DNA of 64,000 nucleotides from NCBI GenBank assembly GCA_025617745.1, contig CM046862.1:54179597-54243596 (forward strand), in the 5' to 3' direction. Positions 21,651-33,189 of this stretch are shown here, in pieces; within the stretch, counting starts at the first letter, position 1; the number at the start of each line of letters is the position of its first letter. The translations under genes were made by a program, and so were the position numbers. The stretch comes from Heliocidaris erythrogramma. Its lineage: Eukaryota; Echinodermata; Echinoidea; Camarodonta; Echinometridae. Under the pieces are notes generated by a model that was not told where the DNA came from, did not search any database, and worked only from the letters and a program-made list of their open reading frames with translations.

Positions 21651-21833
21651 TTAATACATGATTGGGAGTGCGTTAGTGCGATCCGGCAACACAAAGGTTT
21701 TTATCGTGGTGTACTGTAGGGCCTACTAACGCACGAGGCGTAGCCGAGTGTTTTAGACACCACCATAAAAACCTGCGTGTTGCCGGATCGCACTAACGCA
21801 CGACCTCACAACCATGTATTAATAATTTTATAA
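21651..21833. mobile_element. MITE, about 183 bp, about 55-bp inverted ends
   Basis: TTAATACATGATTGGGAGTG, CGTTAGTGCGATCCGGCAAC and CAAAGGTTTTTAT at the left match the reverse complement of the right end (ATAAAAACCTGCGTGTTGCC through ACCATGTATTAA). No coding potential. It lies just right of the tRNA foldback. Confidence 0.75.
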
Positions 21834-23560
21834 AACGGGTCTACAATCTTAGTGTTTTCACTTACTTCAAACTGTCATGCCCCATGCGTGAATCCTGCTC
21901 AGCAAAACTCATATAGTAGACTGTTGCGAACGTATATACAATGTTTATTTACAATGTTTAGGCCTAGTCTTCATACAGTAGACGGTTGCGAACGTATATA
22001 CAATGTTTATTTACAATGTGTAGGCCTCGTCTTTATTTAGACCTATTTGTTAGTACTGTGAACCTGACAATAATGGAAGTGGTATTGAATCTGGTTCACC
22101 GATGTATTTTCACTTCCTTGAGCTTGGCTGAGCATGTTCGAATTTGAGCTTATATTGCATGGGCGTCGCCAGGGGGGGGGGGGGGGGGGTGTGAACGCAC
22201 CCCCCTCCAGACCAACAAAAAATGGGAATTATGGAGGGAAACTGGACCCCCATAACCCGCTCACGGACGTTATATCCCTCGTCTCAAAACCGGCACTGTC
22301 AAGTGAAGTGTCTCGAATAGAATGGTTAGTATAGCTTCTAGTGCATCCAGCTTTCTTTGCAATGTCTTTAACTTTGTTAGCAATTGTATTGACACCTAGT
22401 GGCATGTTGAACTACAATGGCTCATTCTCCATCTGAGGCACTGCAACTGTAGGTCTCTGCCACAAGAATGGACAGTCAGGATTTAGCTTAGAAACTTACA
22501 ACAAATATGAATTCACAGGAAACCTGCGCGGGGGGGGGGGGGGGGGGGGGGGAGGCGGTATGTCTCATTGAGGCCTGTACGGCATCAGCGTCCATGAAAA
22601 CGAGTAAAATTGTTGTTTTTTCAACACCAGACGGGTAACCCGGGTATCTCGTTTAGGGTATCAAAAAGAGCAAAATTCTGAAAAAAGGATATCAAATTCA
22701 CGAGTGATGAGAAAAGATCCTCGAAAAGGGTAGAAAATTTAAATTTGATAGTATTCGTGAGCCGGTAAGGAGCCCAACAAACATCTGCATGATTTATGCT
22801 TAACCGGCTGTCGGCTGTCAATAATCTCGGGAAGCTGCATTATTAGTTTTTGGTCTATTTTCCGCGGGATTGGGTTTTTTTCACTCGAATTCCATGAAAT
22901 ATTTCTGTTTTTACGCAGGTTTTCGCCCCGGTTTTGGCGAGATTTTCGCGGTTTGGGGTTTTGTGCTATGGTTTTGTGAACGAACATACGATAGCCGACA
23001 TATTTCATATTACCCTTCTGCCGTCCACAAACTGGTTATTTGACTTTGTAAGAACATTTATCCATGTAATGAGGCAAAATCAAGGCAGACTGGACCAGGA
23101 AATAAGAAGGAAAAGGGGGGGGGGATATTGAAATCGCGTCACAAACATGGTAAAACGTAGCTGTACTGTTCGATCCCGAATAATTATACATTATATAATT
23201 ATCGCGCTATAAAGCTAGCTATTATTTTCAAAGTTCATTACTGTACATGTACATAGTAGGTACGTACTGTATTATATAAAAATTTCTCATAAAGCATGTA
23301 ATTCTATGCCGAATATGAAAGAAAATGTTGAAACCTATGTATAAGACTTTTGATTAACTAAGTACAGTCCCGGCCCCCCCCCCCCCCCCCCCCCCCCCCC
23401 CACTCGGAGGTCGAAGGGACCGCATGCGTGTTCCCAAAATCTCCGGTAAAGGGGTATTTTATTGGCGACACAATCCGGCCCGTGAATTGTAAAAAAAGGG
23501 GGGTGGTTTTTATCTTTCACCCGGAGATTTCATTTTCTTTTAGGTTTACAGTAAAATTCC
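21834..23560. other. Non-coding stretch with repeat fragments and G/C tracts
   Basis: A short direct repeat (GAACGTATATACAATGTTTA) occurs at 21,928 and 21,989. A fragment with ATGGGCGTCGCCAGGGGGG (22,158 on) resembles the ends of dispersed repeats seen near 28.0 and 28.7 kb. Homopolymers: 18 G (22,172-22,189), 23 G (22,530-22,552) and 28 C (23,374-23,401). No gene supported. Confidence 0.6.
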
Positions 23561-23579
23561 TGGATGATACCATTATAGA

Positions 23580-23860
23580 TTTTTATTGAAACCATTAGAA
23601 ATTTCTTTTAAACCATTAGAAATTTCTTGGAAACCATTAGAAATTTCTACTGGAATCCTAATGGTTTTAGAAGTGATTCCTTCTGGTCTCCGAATGGTCC
23701 TAGTAGGTTTTTCTACTATTTTCTATTGGTTCCAGTAGAAACTTATACTGGTTTTCTACTGGTTTGTAATGGTCCCAGTAGAGATTTCTACTGGTTTTCT
23801 AATGGAGCCATTAAAAATAATTCTACTGGTTTCTACTGGTTAGGGGGTCCACTTTCCATA
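23580..23860. repeat. Palindromic minisatellite (CCATTAGAAATTTCTACTGG type)
   Basis: About nine units of 25-35 bp alternate CCATTAGAAATTTC and CCAGTAGAAA/TTTCTACTGG. Adjacent units are often in inverted orientation, so the block is full of local hairpins. It degrades after 23,860. Confidence 0.85.
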
Positions 23861-24144
23861 TTCAAACCAGCAGATATTGACCAGTAAAAAACAGTACAAA
23901 CCAAAAGGTAATTGAGCAGTAGAAACCTAGTTTTTCTATGGGATTTTCGACCTGGGAATGCCACATGGAGGATGTTATGGAGGACAACTTTCTGTCTGTG
24001 TGTGGACATTGTGTCCAACTTTTGGCGGTAGGTATTCGGAAATGCAGTTGACAACATTTTCTTTGATTTTGAACTTGAACTATTTGAAGACTACATAGCA
24101 ATGGAACATGCGCACTCACACTTATGCGGTGTTATTGTTATGAC

Positions 24145-24345
24145 CTCTGTTTTTAAAGACTATCTTGCCTTACCAGACACTGCTCTCCTGTTATTATATT
24201 TTAGAAAGTGTCTGTTTTTAAAGACTATCTTGCCTCACCAGACACCACTGTCTTTTTATTATTATATATGAGAATGTGTTTGGTTTTAAAGACTATCTTG
24301 CCTCAATAATCTTACCTCCCCAGACCCTGCTCTTTTTATAATTTA
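24145..24345. repeat. About 70-bp tandem repeat, three copies
   Basis: GTTTTTAAAGACTATCTTGC followed by CTCACCAGACACCACTG and TTATTATATT recurs at about 24,150, 24,208 and 24,281. The copies diverge by small indels. From 24,346 to 25,780 no gene or repeat is supported. Confidence 0.8.
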
Positions 24346-25949
24346 TATTAGATTATACATGTAAATTAGATAATAGATCTCTTGTCATGATGATGGAATA
24401 AGGAAAAAAAATGAGTGGAGACTCAAGAGGTTCATAAAGCAGCTTACAAGTGGGTATCAGACTATCAGAACTGATAATTGGGTCTGGTTATTGACGTAAC
24501 AGTAGATTTATTCTTTGGGAGCTTCGGATCAGCCTTGAAAGCTGCCTGTACTAGAATTGCACTATTTGAGGAATGGTTATGTTTGATATACTGAGTGCTT
24601 TATTATTAATGTGTTCAAAGGGAATATACCGAACTCAACATGTTTCAATTGAGGAATCAGATTTACCTCATGTTTTTTTTTTTTTTGCTTTTACAGATAC
24701 CGTTACGTAATTCAGTTGCCGACGTGTACGAGTATTCTAATTATGTAAAATCAGGTCCGAGCAGATTATGGGTTTTCAAAAGTTGACATCTTGCGATGTT
24801 TGACTGTCAGTTTTTTGGTGCCAGAATGTTTGTTTATGGACACATTGATTTATTGTTTCTTCAGTATATCCCTGCCAAGAAATAACTTGGTGTTACTGTC
24901 ACATGAAAATGTTGTACACATTTATGAAAATAATGGATGTTTTAGTATTGGGTGTAAACGAAAATGGGTTTCACTAAATGAGAAAGTACATGTGTGATAT
25001 AGATAGTCTTGTATGCAGACCATTTGATAAAGAAATTGAATATTTGACATATTTGAAGGGTTGCTAAAAATAAGCAGTATATCAGTTTCAAGGTTGTTAC
25101 TTGTCATGGTGCTTACAATTTATGAGAAAGGTTAATTTGGTGGTTCTTTTATGCCTGTAATAATACTTTGAATAGAGTGGTCTGAATTACAACTAGCTAT
25201 TGCACACAAGGGTAGTATACATATTGGCTCTTTAATTGCACATAATGTGAGCCAGAGGATGTCAATGTATAATATTAATTGTATTATGGTAAAGCAGAAA
25301 TCAAGTGATTTCTTGTGTAGGAATTTCCTGACAATTTAATGAAGTCATGTATTTTGCATTGATGTGAGTTTCGCCAGAATACTTGTGACTGAAAAGGTGT
25401 GTAACGAAGTTTTTGAAGGTCAAGAGGATTTGGCATAGTGTTTTCATTTAAAAGGTATAACGTGAATACAGTATCTCAAAAGGGGATACATGTATTAGCA
25501 GAAATAAGTGGTGAAGATGTAATTTTGGTTAAAATTTGCATACATCTATTTCAGTAAGTGTTTAATTATACATAATCTTATGAATATTCAGATAGGTTTG
25601 CAATTTCCTTTTGATGTTACATGTATAGAAATTATCTGAGGACAGCGACAAGATGATATTTAGTTTGAGATTGCACTGCTTAGAGCAATTTAATATTTCA
25701 TAAGTCATGCAGTAAAAGAACAAATATCATTTGAGTAGATTTCTATGCAACATTTATTGATTCTACACAGAAGAACTTTCATCGGTGGGGGATAATCATA
25801 CAACTGTAGTTTGAGCTTCTACCAACCTTAAAATTTGTTAGCGAGCTTTCGTCAACTCCTGTGGACTTTCTCAAGCCAAGTGATCAGTCACACTGTTTCT
25901 AATTGCTGTCTGCTGTCTTGCGATCACTGGACCGAAGATAGGTGACAAT

Positions 25950-27660
25950 AGATAACCTGAGTCCCTGTTCAGTGTATGATTATTCCTCTTTATCCAAATG
26001 GACTCTTTAAAGTAGAACACTCAAGAAAATCACAAATATGGCAATTAATGTATCACTAGAAATTGGGAAGCTTACAGATGGCAATCGTATAAGTTTTATG
26101 TCAACTGCGTATATGATGATTATAAAAACAACATAAATAAAAGCTCTTCTCAGCATGTGGAATATCCGAGGATTCGCCAGAAATATAGCGATGTTTTGAT
26201 GTCGTCATACGAGGGATCGATCCTGCTTAAGCAGACGACGTCCTATAATGAATGAACGTAATTGCAATGCAATTATTTATCAAATTATAAAGAGTTTGGT
26301 ACATTTAAACATGACCTTATTTCACACCATTCTAAAAGGGAAAGTGAACTGATTCTGATAACTAAAACCGTTTGATTGTAAATACACAGGAGAAGGGTCA
26401 ATGATCAATGAAATAAACCCCATTTTCAAATTGAAAAGCCCTGTGAATAATAGCTGGATGGTATTCGTTCCCTCTTGAAACGCCGAACATGCCGCGGTGC
26501 AAGCAGCTGAAAATACAATGGCGTCTTATTTTGTTTACAAGTGACTCATTCCTTTATTTTTTTAACGCTGCATTTTTCATCAAAATAATACCATACACGA
26601 AGTTAAGAGTGAGGCAACAGACTAACATTAAGACTGACGCTAGTCAAGTAAGAGAAATAAGTGAAGAGGAGATGACAAAACAGGCACTGAAAAATGTGTA
26701 TAATGTTATGGGACATCGTCTGCTTAGACAGGACTCGCCCCTCTTGTGTCGTCACACATCTCAGCAGCGTTCAAGGAGCTTTTCAGCTGCTATATCGGGG
26801 GCTGTATTTTACCGTTTTATAATTGATAATAATCATTAATTCAAATGTTTCCAAGCTTTAAATTTGGATAACCTTGTTTAATTTATGCCATCTATGCAAT
26901 AATAAGTATTAAGCCAATATTTAAAATCATCAGTGTTCTACTTTAACCTTTCTTGACCAGTATTTGCTTTCAAAGTCAATGATGAGGGCATCGTCCCATC
27001 CAATATTATGTCATGTATTGAGGGCGTGGTCGGCTACAGCTGAATGGGAAGGGTTGTTCAATCTAAGGGCTCTTTTGTGCTCCTTAAGTCGATCATTGAG
27101 AGTTCTGCCTGTTTCCCAACGTAACAACTGGAACAATCTGAGCAAGTGATCTTGTAAACAATACCTGTCTTTTCTTCTCTTGGTACTTTGTCTTTTGGAT
27201 TGACCAGCCTGCCTCTTAGTGTGTTGGGACTTCCGAAATGTCCTTGTCTTGGAATGCTCGTTTCAATCGAGAGGCTATAGTGTTGACGAAAGGAAGGACT
27301 ACTATGTTGTTAAGTTCTTTCTTTTCTTCTTGGAGGGGGGGGGGGGGGGGCTTAGTTCTTATTCTGTCCTTCGCTCTTTGTCTCGTCCATGCTGGGTAAC
27401 CACATGATGTAAGCACCTTGTCTATGTGCTGAAGTTCACCCTGTAGTGCATAATTTTTTCGAGGTCACATTATGAGCCCTCAAGTACAATGAGCTTCCAA
27501 CTCCAACTTTTGTGCTAAGGGGATGGTCTGATTCAAAGTTCAAGTAAGATTCGACGTGTGTATCAGACCATGCCTTAGCACAAAAGTGGGAGTTGCAAGA
27601 ATTAACGAAAACCCTATGGGCTTGAGAAAGAGTCGAGAAATTCAGCAAGGCGACCTGAAG
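25950..27660 (-). pseudogene. Penelope-like RT-linker and GIY-YIG endonuclease pseudogene
   Basis: Reading on the minus strand from 27,650: SYLNFESDHPLSTKVGV, RAHNVTSKK, then (27,440-27,360) GELQHIDKVLTSCGYPAW, all characteristic of the segment between RT and endonuclease. From about 27,170 come VYKITCSDCSSCYVG (the GIY-YIG-type start with paired cysteines) and, after a one-base frameshift, GRTLNDRLKEHKRALRL and HSAVADHA. After that come WDDALIIDFESKYWSRK, element F, and then the frame resumes with ESIWIKRNNHTLNRDSG. Stops and frameshifts interrupt several places, including a G-run at 27,335-27,350 in the linker. Confidence 0.78.
26011..26942. mobile_element. Element F: 932-bp TTAA-flanked non-autonomous DNA transposon
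   Basis: The ends AGTAGAACACTCAAGAAAAT and the reverse complement of ATCATCAGTGTTCTACT are flanked by TTAA at 26,007-26,010 and 26,943-26,946. Subterminal segments around GCAGACGACGTCC (26,230s) and its reverse complement near 26,720 are also inverted. An internal frame (26,489-26,839, starting MPRCKQLKIQW) is unrecognised. Removing F plus one TTAA leaves the Penelope-like frame continuous, which fixes the boundaries. TTAA use fits Kolobok or piggyBac types. Confidence 0.85.
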
Positions 27661-27780
27661 TTGAGATTTCTTTCAAAAGTTGAACTTTTGCAAATGCAGT
27701 TTTATACACTTTATCCTATATTGGGAGCGCAATATTTAGCAGGAGTCATATGAAAGTTACATGATATAAGGAGATCTTTA

Positions 27781-28944
27781 TTTTTTTCAAACTTTTTGAA
27801 CCCTTTAAGCTATTTAAGAAGAAATTACGAGATCCTGAAAGAAAAAAATTATACGAGGGAGCAAAGCAACCTAGCTATGGAAAATTTTTTCAAACCTTCA
27901 AAATCTAAATTTCTAGTGCATTTACCCTGCGGATATGGGGGCGCGTGATCCGGAAAGATTATGATTTTTCTTCATTTTCCCCTATTTTTCTTTCTCTCTT
28001 TTGCGTTTTTGCGCCCCCTTCAAATGCTGCCCGGGGCACGAGCCCCCAACCCCCCCCCCCCCCCCCCCCCCCTAGATACACCACTGAGCGAAGAGACCGA
28101 GCGAGGGTGGGAGGGGGTATCCCCCCTCCTACATCAGTGAATTTTTCAAAAATTCCCCTATAAAACTGGCATTTGAGAGCATCCCAAAATGGTTTTAATG
28201 AAAAGAAGGAATGCATGGATCTACGCCAATGGACGGAACCCCTTAATTGAGAATAATAATGCGAGCGAACAAATTTTCTTCGATATTTCCGCATTGAAAT
28301 TATGGCATTTCTTATTTCCTTCCTTCTAATCTAATAGAATGTGATGGTATTTCAAGATCAAACATCATGATATTTGATAATTATTAGTTTTAAGTTAATG
28401 TATCATAATTCTTATTTATTTTATCAAAAAATGTTTGGGGTGATAATACAGACCATCCCCCAGCTCAAATTTTTTTGGGATATATACCCCCATCCCCCGG
28501 GATCGACACCCATGGTAAGAGGGATGGATGCAGAGAGAGGAGAGTTATTTCCTCCCTTCCCGCGCAAAGCGCAAAAATTCTGAGAGCCAGATAACGTCTT
28601 GTAGCGCCTTTTTAGGCCTTTTCCTCTCACTTCCCCTGCTTTTTCGCTCTCGATTTTTTTTAGTGACTGAATAGGGGGGGGGGGGGGGGCATGGCCCCCG
28701 GTGCCCTCTGTCTACGCTAGTGCTTAGATGTAACTTTCGACTTGTCTATGGGTTAGATCTGCATGTAACTTTATTAAAGTTTAAGATTCCTAACTTAAAT
28801 CTAACGCCGTAGATCTAACTTTAGGTCCGCAACGTTATTCTACCTAAAATAAGATCCAACTTGTTGGATCTAATTTAGTATCTATTCTAGAATAGGTCAC
28901 TGACTTTTATTTTGACATTCGGTATTGCCGATCCGTTTTATAAA
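27781..28944. other. Dispersed-repeat fragments with G/C tracts, no gene
   Basis: Two stretches (27,930-28,130 and 28,470-28,730) have long C or G runs (23 C at 28,050-28,072; 16 G at 28,674-28,689) next to GGTGCCCTCTGTCTACGC and CCTAGATACACCACTGAGCG. This is the style of edges of dispersed repeats in invertebrate genomes. No coding frame is supported. Confidence 0.55.
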
Positions 28945-29096
28945 ACAAATAATGCACAGTTGAGAGTGTGTTAGGGCATGAAAGTGCACTCAGTTTAGTC
29001 AGTGCAACAGCGATAATGAACTTGCCCACTATGTGGACTGACTAAACTTCGTGCAATATCCTGCCCTAACACACTCTCAACAGTGCATTATTTGTA
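28945..29096. mobile_element. MITE, about 152 bp
   Basis: ACAAATAATGCACAGTTGAG, AGTGTGTTAGGGCATG at the left is matched by the reverse complement at the right (CCTGCCCTAACACACTCTCA, ACAGTGCATTATTTGT). The inner arms also pair (GTGCACTCAGTTTAGTCAGT against ACTGACTAAACTTCGTGCA). Confidence 0.82.
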
Positions 29097-29238
29097 TACT
29101 AACCCACTACTGGCGTTCGTTATAGGCATACTATACTTTTTAATCATCTTAGTCTTGAGTGAATATTCTGCCCAGTGTGAAACTTGACCTCATATTGTAT
29201 TTCCAATTATCCTACATAGACCCTACATATTTCTTTAA

Positions 29239-30959
29239 AGACCTGGTCCGAACCGAGAAATCAAATAGGTGAATTATATATCAATTTAAAGCTTAGGGGA
29301 CACAGAAGAGGAAATTCACCACTATTTTATCCAGAAATTGCCATGCGGATGAGAAATAGTGGTTTGAAATCTGGAATTCCGGTGGAATTCAAGTGCTTCA
29401 AAACCCTGAAGTTACATCGCGAATAAGAGCCTTCGAGCGGATGACGTCATATTATGTAGCGATCGATCGCGAGCCTGTGATCTTTCTGCACACAGTAGGC
29501 GATGTCAATACGGAATGGTACGTAACTCGATGAGACTTTGTGTCTTATTTTACTAATTAAAATGATTATTTTAATTAAAACTGAATAGAATAGATATGAA
29601 TGGGGATTAATCGTCGTTCCATTTAATTTGGGGGCTGTTATGAGTCGATTATGCTCTTCACGTTTGTAGGCATGTCTCGCACAATAATGAGTGCATTGCT
29701 TGTGTTACTGTTAGGTTTTAACTTTGTCATGTTTGTTAAACTTTAGATTTGGTTTAGTCTAGATTTAGCAAAATTATAGCCATCAAAATGCAAAAGGAAT
29801 CATTCTTACCATATATTTAGACGAGATTCTTCGATTCTTTGTAAAATATTTATTGCAGGAATCTTGAAATTGCATTTTCGGATGCATGGACTGTATACGT
29901 GGCTGGCCTGCATCAGGGCTATCTCTGCGGGTAGCCTACCTACCGGGAGCTGCCGCGAACGCTAGGTTAGTAGGTATACTATAGCTATGGCCGCAGTTGT
30001 CGAAGTTGACAGTCGACGATGTCCTCGCGTTAAACTTATTGGCCCTACAGCCAAGCTCAAAATATTGGTTCATTTTGAAGAAATACTTTATATATAAATC
30101 ACAAATGGCCAAATTCGTTAAGCCCAGTCGCCATTTATATCCGCCAGATCAAGTGAAAATTTAGTCAAGTTTCTTGCTGTATTTTGTGATAGTAGGCCTA
30201 GTACTGAACTTCTTTGACGGGATAAACGCTACTGTTTGCTGATTCTAAACATTCTGCTATAGTTTCAGATCATTATTGAAATCATCAACAAGAAATCACA
30301 AAACTCACCAATCTTCTACATTTCCATGCATTCTGTTGTCACGGTTTTGCAAATCTCTATCTCCTACATTTTCTCCCGGTCCTCCTCTTGGCAGTGGCTC
30401 ATACTCCCACGCTACTACCCCTAACCTTGCCCCTTCACCTGCGGCAGCATCCCCGTCTTCATCACCGGCCAGATCACTATTGTCCTCGTCACTGTCACTA
30501 CTGCCGCTGCCAGAACTCAATTCACTTTCATCGTTTCCCTCATCTTCTCCACTTACTTCCTCACCATCCTCTACCTCCTCGTATTCACAGTCCATCAGCA
30601 AATCATCCTGATCTTCTTCGATCACAACTGACGCCATGACAACTCAAAACTTTTGTAAAGAAACTTTATTATGCAGCGTTCAATGGACTTCTCCCCGCTC
30701 AACTTGTGTTGTTTATGTACAAATACATGCACGATTGCGTCGTTCAAGTTCTAGCGGGTCTTCATAAGATGACGTCATAGCGCTTGCGATTTATTTCGGA
30801 CCGGCTCACCCGTAAATGGCGGGGAGGCTGAAAATTATTTTTTGTTTTGCTTATTGTGCAATTACGAAATGTCTCATTGGTCTTAATCATATATTTTTTG
30901 GAATTCTACGTCCAATAAGCTTTCCATTGATATAGTTGTTCAGTCACCGGACCAGGTCT
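29239..30959. mobile_element. Element K: 1.72-kb TTAA-flanked transposon carrying a first exon
   Basis: Ends AGACCTGGTCCGAACCGAGA and the reverse complement CACCGGACCAGGTCT are flanked by TTAA (29,235-29,238 and 30,960-30,963). Similarity of the arms extends about 60 bp, including AAAGCTTA near 29,290 and its inverse near 30,920. The element contains one convincing coding exon on the minus strand but no complete protein. TTAA plus AG termini are shared with element F. Confidence 0.75.
30309..30637 (-). CDS. Acidic N-terminal coding exon ending at a splice donor
   Basis: The frame starts at ATG (30,637) as MASVVIEEDQDDLLMD and runs about 109 codons. Residues 1-70 are extremely acidic and Ser-rich (EEVEDGEEVSGEDEG, SSGSGSSDSDEDNSD). 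It is followed by VVAWEYEPLPRGG and ends RMHGNVED before GTGAGT (30,308-30,303), an intact donor. The WEYEP segment followed by a polar linker and a splice to a codon beginning TG recalls proteins with a P2X7-type C-terminal zinc module, in which a YxFEP-like motif precedes a Cys-rich domain. That module would be in the next exon, which is not found here. GC content and codon use are unlike the surroundings. Whether it is a captured host exon or part of the transposon's own gene is unknown. Confidence 0.45.
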
Positions 30960-31142
30960 TTAAAATTCAGCTTTATTTTATTTTTTTGCAAATATCTCAT
31001 CGCAGACAGAAGAGAAAGGAGGGAAGCACGCATGCGTTGATGAATGGCCTAATGACGTACATATACATATTCATGAGGTCTCGGAGAATGACCATGTGCG
31101 CATGCGCCAGGGACGAAAAGTTCGTAGGTAAAAAAATTTCGC

Positions 31143-31151
31143 GTGCGGGTC
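31143..31151. other. Target word GTGCGGGTC, right of element E
   Basis: Matches GTCCGGGTC left of E with one mismatch. A 15-C run follows at 31,232-31,246. The stretch 31,152-31,949 has scattered ATACGTTAC words (for example near 31,570 and 31,750) but no gene. Confidence 0.5.
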
Positions 31152-32113
31152 CACAGTGATGCATGTGTGACCTTTAAAAGTGGCGTATCCAACAAAGGGC
31201 AAGTAGCTATGGGTATAAACGGCGTATTTCACCCCCCCCCCCCCCCGCCCCCAGTTTGAAATCCAAGAAAAAAATGATCTGGACTTAGGTGTGGTGAATG
31301 AAGTCCATCTCAATATTATATAAATACAAAACGTGTGTATTGAATCTCTATAATAATAGATATATTGAGATAAAAAGTTTTTGAAGGTGTATGTTACGAT
31401 AAGCAGAAATAAGATACGTTACTGAAACTCTGCTCCATTACAGAAAAAATGCATTTTTGACAAAGTTATAATATACTTTGCTTTCAAACAGCATACACTA
31501 CTTTTCGTCACACATGGGAATTAAGATGGTAAAGGGTTTTTTTTTCGTCAAAACACAAGGTGGAAACCATCAAATACGTTACTGTCAAGTACGTTACCCT
31601 TGGCTCTCTCTGAATGTAAAAATAGACGTGAAAATCTAAAATACGTCAATAGTGTAAGCTTTAATGTACCAAAATACTTGTTTGGATGATTAATCACATA
31701 ATTTGTTTAAAGAAAGGAGTTTTAGTTAGATTAAATAAGATTTGTGTCAGATACGTTACCACCATTAAAGTATTGTTCCTTAGCTTTTTTAAAAATAAAA
31801 TTCATTAAAGAACATGTGAAAATACGTTAATACATATACAATGCTTTTGATATCTATGCAACGTTATTTTTTTTTTCAATTCTGGAAAAACATGGTACAT
31901 GTAGAATAATGCACATGGATTGCCATGTCGACATAATACATTTAACGTATGTTACCTTGTATATTTTTTCTTTGCCTCGGAGGCAATCAATTTGATGATT
32001 TTGTTCTATCTGAATAATGTTACATATCTAATCAATGAGTTAATATAGTTTCGGAGACTACGGTGTGCATTAGATGTCAAGTTTCGTTCATCATACATTT
32101 CAAACAGAATTAT

Positions 32114-32116
<3 letters not shown>

Positions 32117-32151
<35 letters not shown>

Positions 32152-33189
32152 ATGCTATTTCTAAAGCGCCATTATCCATTTTAGTTAAATGCTCAAGGCG
32201 CCTCAGAGCAATGAATTGAAAAGAAGTTGACGAGACAAAACGTGAGATGTCTGTGTTCAATAAGCACCATTGAATAAATATGTCTTTAGGTTGCCCTTGA
32301 AGGAGCTCAAAGAATTTGATTTTTTGATAGTATTAGGAAGAGCGTTCCACAGAACGGGCCCCGCATGAGCAAAGGCCCGATCCCCCCACTTTTTCCTAGA
32401 CAATGGAACCTGCAGTAAATTTGTATCAGATGAGCGTAGGGTACGTGAAGGAACGTATTTATGTAACAAATCCAAATTATATTTTGGGGCCGTACCGTTA
32501 ACAATATGAAAAACGAAGAGAAGCAATTTAAAGACAATGCGCTCCCTCACGGGCAACCAATGGAGACACTGTAAAATTGAAGTTATATGATCGCGTTTGG
32601 TAGTATGGGTAACGATACGTGCTGCTGCGTTTTGAAGTTTTTGCAGTTTGTGAAGTTGAAAATCTATACAAAAGACTATTGCCAAAATCAAATCGTGATG
32701 AAATCAAAGAATGAACCAATTTCGATGTAGCGGACTGAGTCAAATATTTTCGAATGAAACCAATATTACGCAACTGGTAGCGAACTGAACTGCAAATATT
32801 TGTAATCTGTTTCGACATCGACATTTGGGAATCAAAAATTACACCAAGATTTCTGCAGGATTCAGAAACAGAAATCGTTTTATCACAAACGGAAATTGAA
32901 GTTATATTAACTTTGTCTAACTGGGCTTTAGATCCAAAAAGCATGAATTCACATTTATCATGATTTAACTGTAAGGAATTTGAATGCATCCAAATGTCGA
33001 TTTCATGTATACAGGATTCTAAGTTGTTGATTGCATCTGTAGCTTGGTTATGAGGAAAAGAAACATAAATCTGTATGTCATCAGCGTAAATATGGTATTT
33101 TACTGAATATTCTTGAAAGAGAAATTGCAACCGTGTTAAATAGAGCGAAAAAAGGGTTGGCCCTCCCACAGAGCCCTGTGGTACACCGC
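32117..33189 (-). mobile_element. L2/CR1-like non-LTR retrotransposon, 5' truncated
   Basis: On the minus strand the element starts inside the RT domain near 33,189 and ends in a (TTA)n tail at 32,117-32,150, preceded by GGCGCCTTGAGCATTTAAC and TTTAGAAATAGCATG, the conserved-looking 3' end. Comparison with copy 2 of the surrounding repeat shows the insertion point next to AATTAT. The 5' truncation is the usual outcome of incomplete target-primed reverse transcription. Confidence 0.85.
32256..33186 (-). pseudogene. Reverse transcriptase C-terminal half, L2-like, frameshifted
   Basis: The first readable block is GVPQGSVGGPTLFSLYL (the usual SVLGP has G for L), then YHIYADDIQIYVSF with the catalytic YADD. 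Then follow CEFMLFGSK, RNLGVIFDSQMSM, SVRYQLRNIGFIRKYL and SRFDFGNSLLY. A frameshift near 32,650-32,690 moves to the next frame with LQKLQNAAARIVTHT, HWLPVRERIVFKLL and RAFAHAGPVLWNALP, and the protein ends about 32,257 with LKTYLFNGAY. The order and motifs fit L2/CR1 elements. The endonuclease and RT fingers are missing. Confidence 0.88.

Larger units (their letters stand above)
25780..27780 (-). mobile_element. Penelope-like retroelement 3' portion (GIY-YIG), split by element F
   Basis: Minus-strand coding remnants match Penelope-like elements: an RT-linker segment, then a GIY-YIG endonuclease, then a terminal non-coding region. That region contains the reverse complement of GCGAGCTTTCGTCAACTCCT (25,842-25,861), a motif style common in these elements. 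The upstream RT core is absent or unrecognisable, so the copy is 5' truncated near 27.7 kb. A TTAA-flanked element of 932 bp sits inside the endonuclease. Confidence 0.75.
20726..31142. mobile_element. Candidate element E: 10.4-kb TIR element filled with nested insertions
   Basis: The left end GCGAATTTTTTTTTCCTACG, AACTTTTTGTCCCTGGCGCA, TGCGCACATGATCATTCTCC pairs with the right end (31,075-31,142) in reverse complement over about 75 bp at roughly 85-90%. Flanks are GTCCGGGTC and GTGCGGGTC. Its terminal style (GCG, then a T-run, then TAAC or TACG) resembles that of D, so the two may be related families. The interior is largely other mobile elements, and no transposase frame is seen. Confidence 0.6.

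Noticed and set aside
26489-26839. 116-codon ORF starting MPRCKQLKIQW as a host gene
   Set aside because: It lies wholly inside the TTAA-flanked element F and resembles nothing recognisable. It is kept only as an unrecognised internal frame.
30276-30639. Plus-strand Ser/Pro-rich ORFs at the K exon
   Set aside because: They are antisense shadows of the acidic minus-strand exon, which has the ATG, composition and splice donor.
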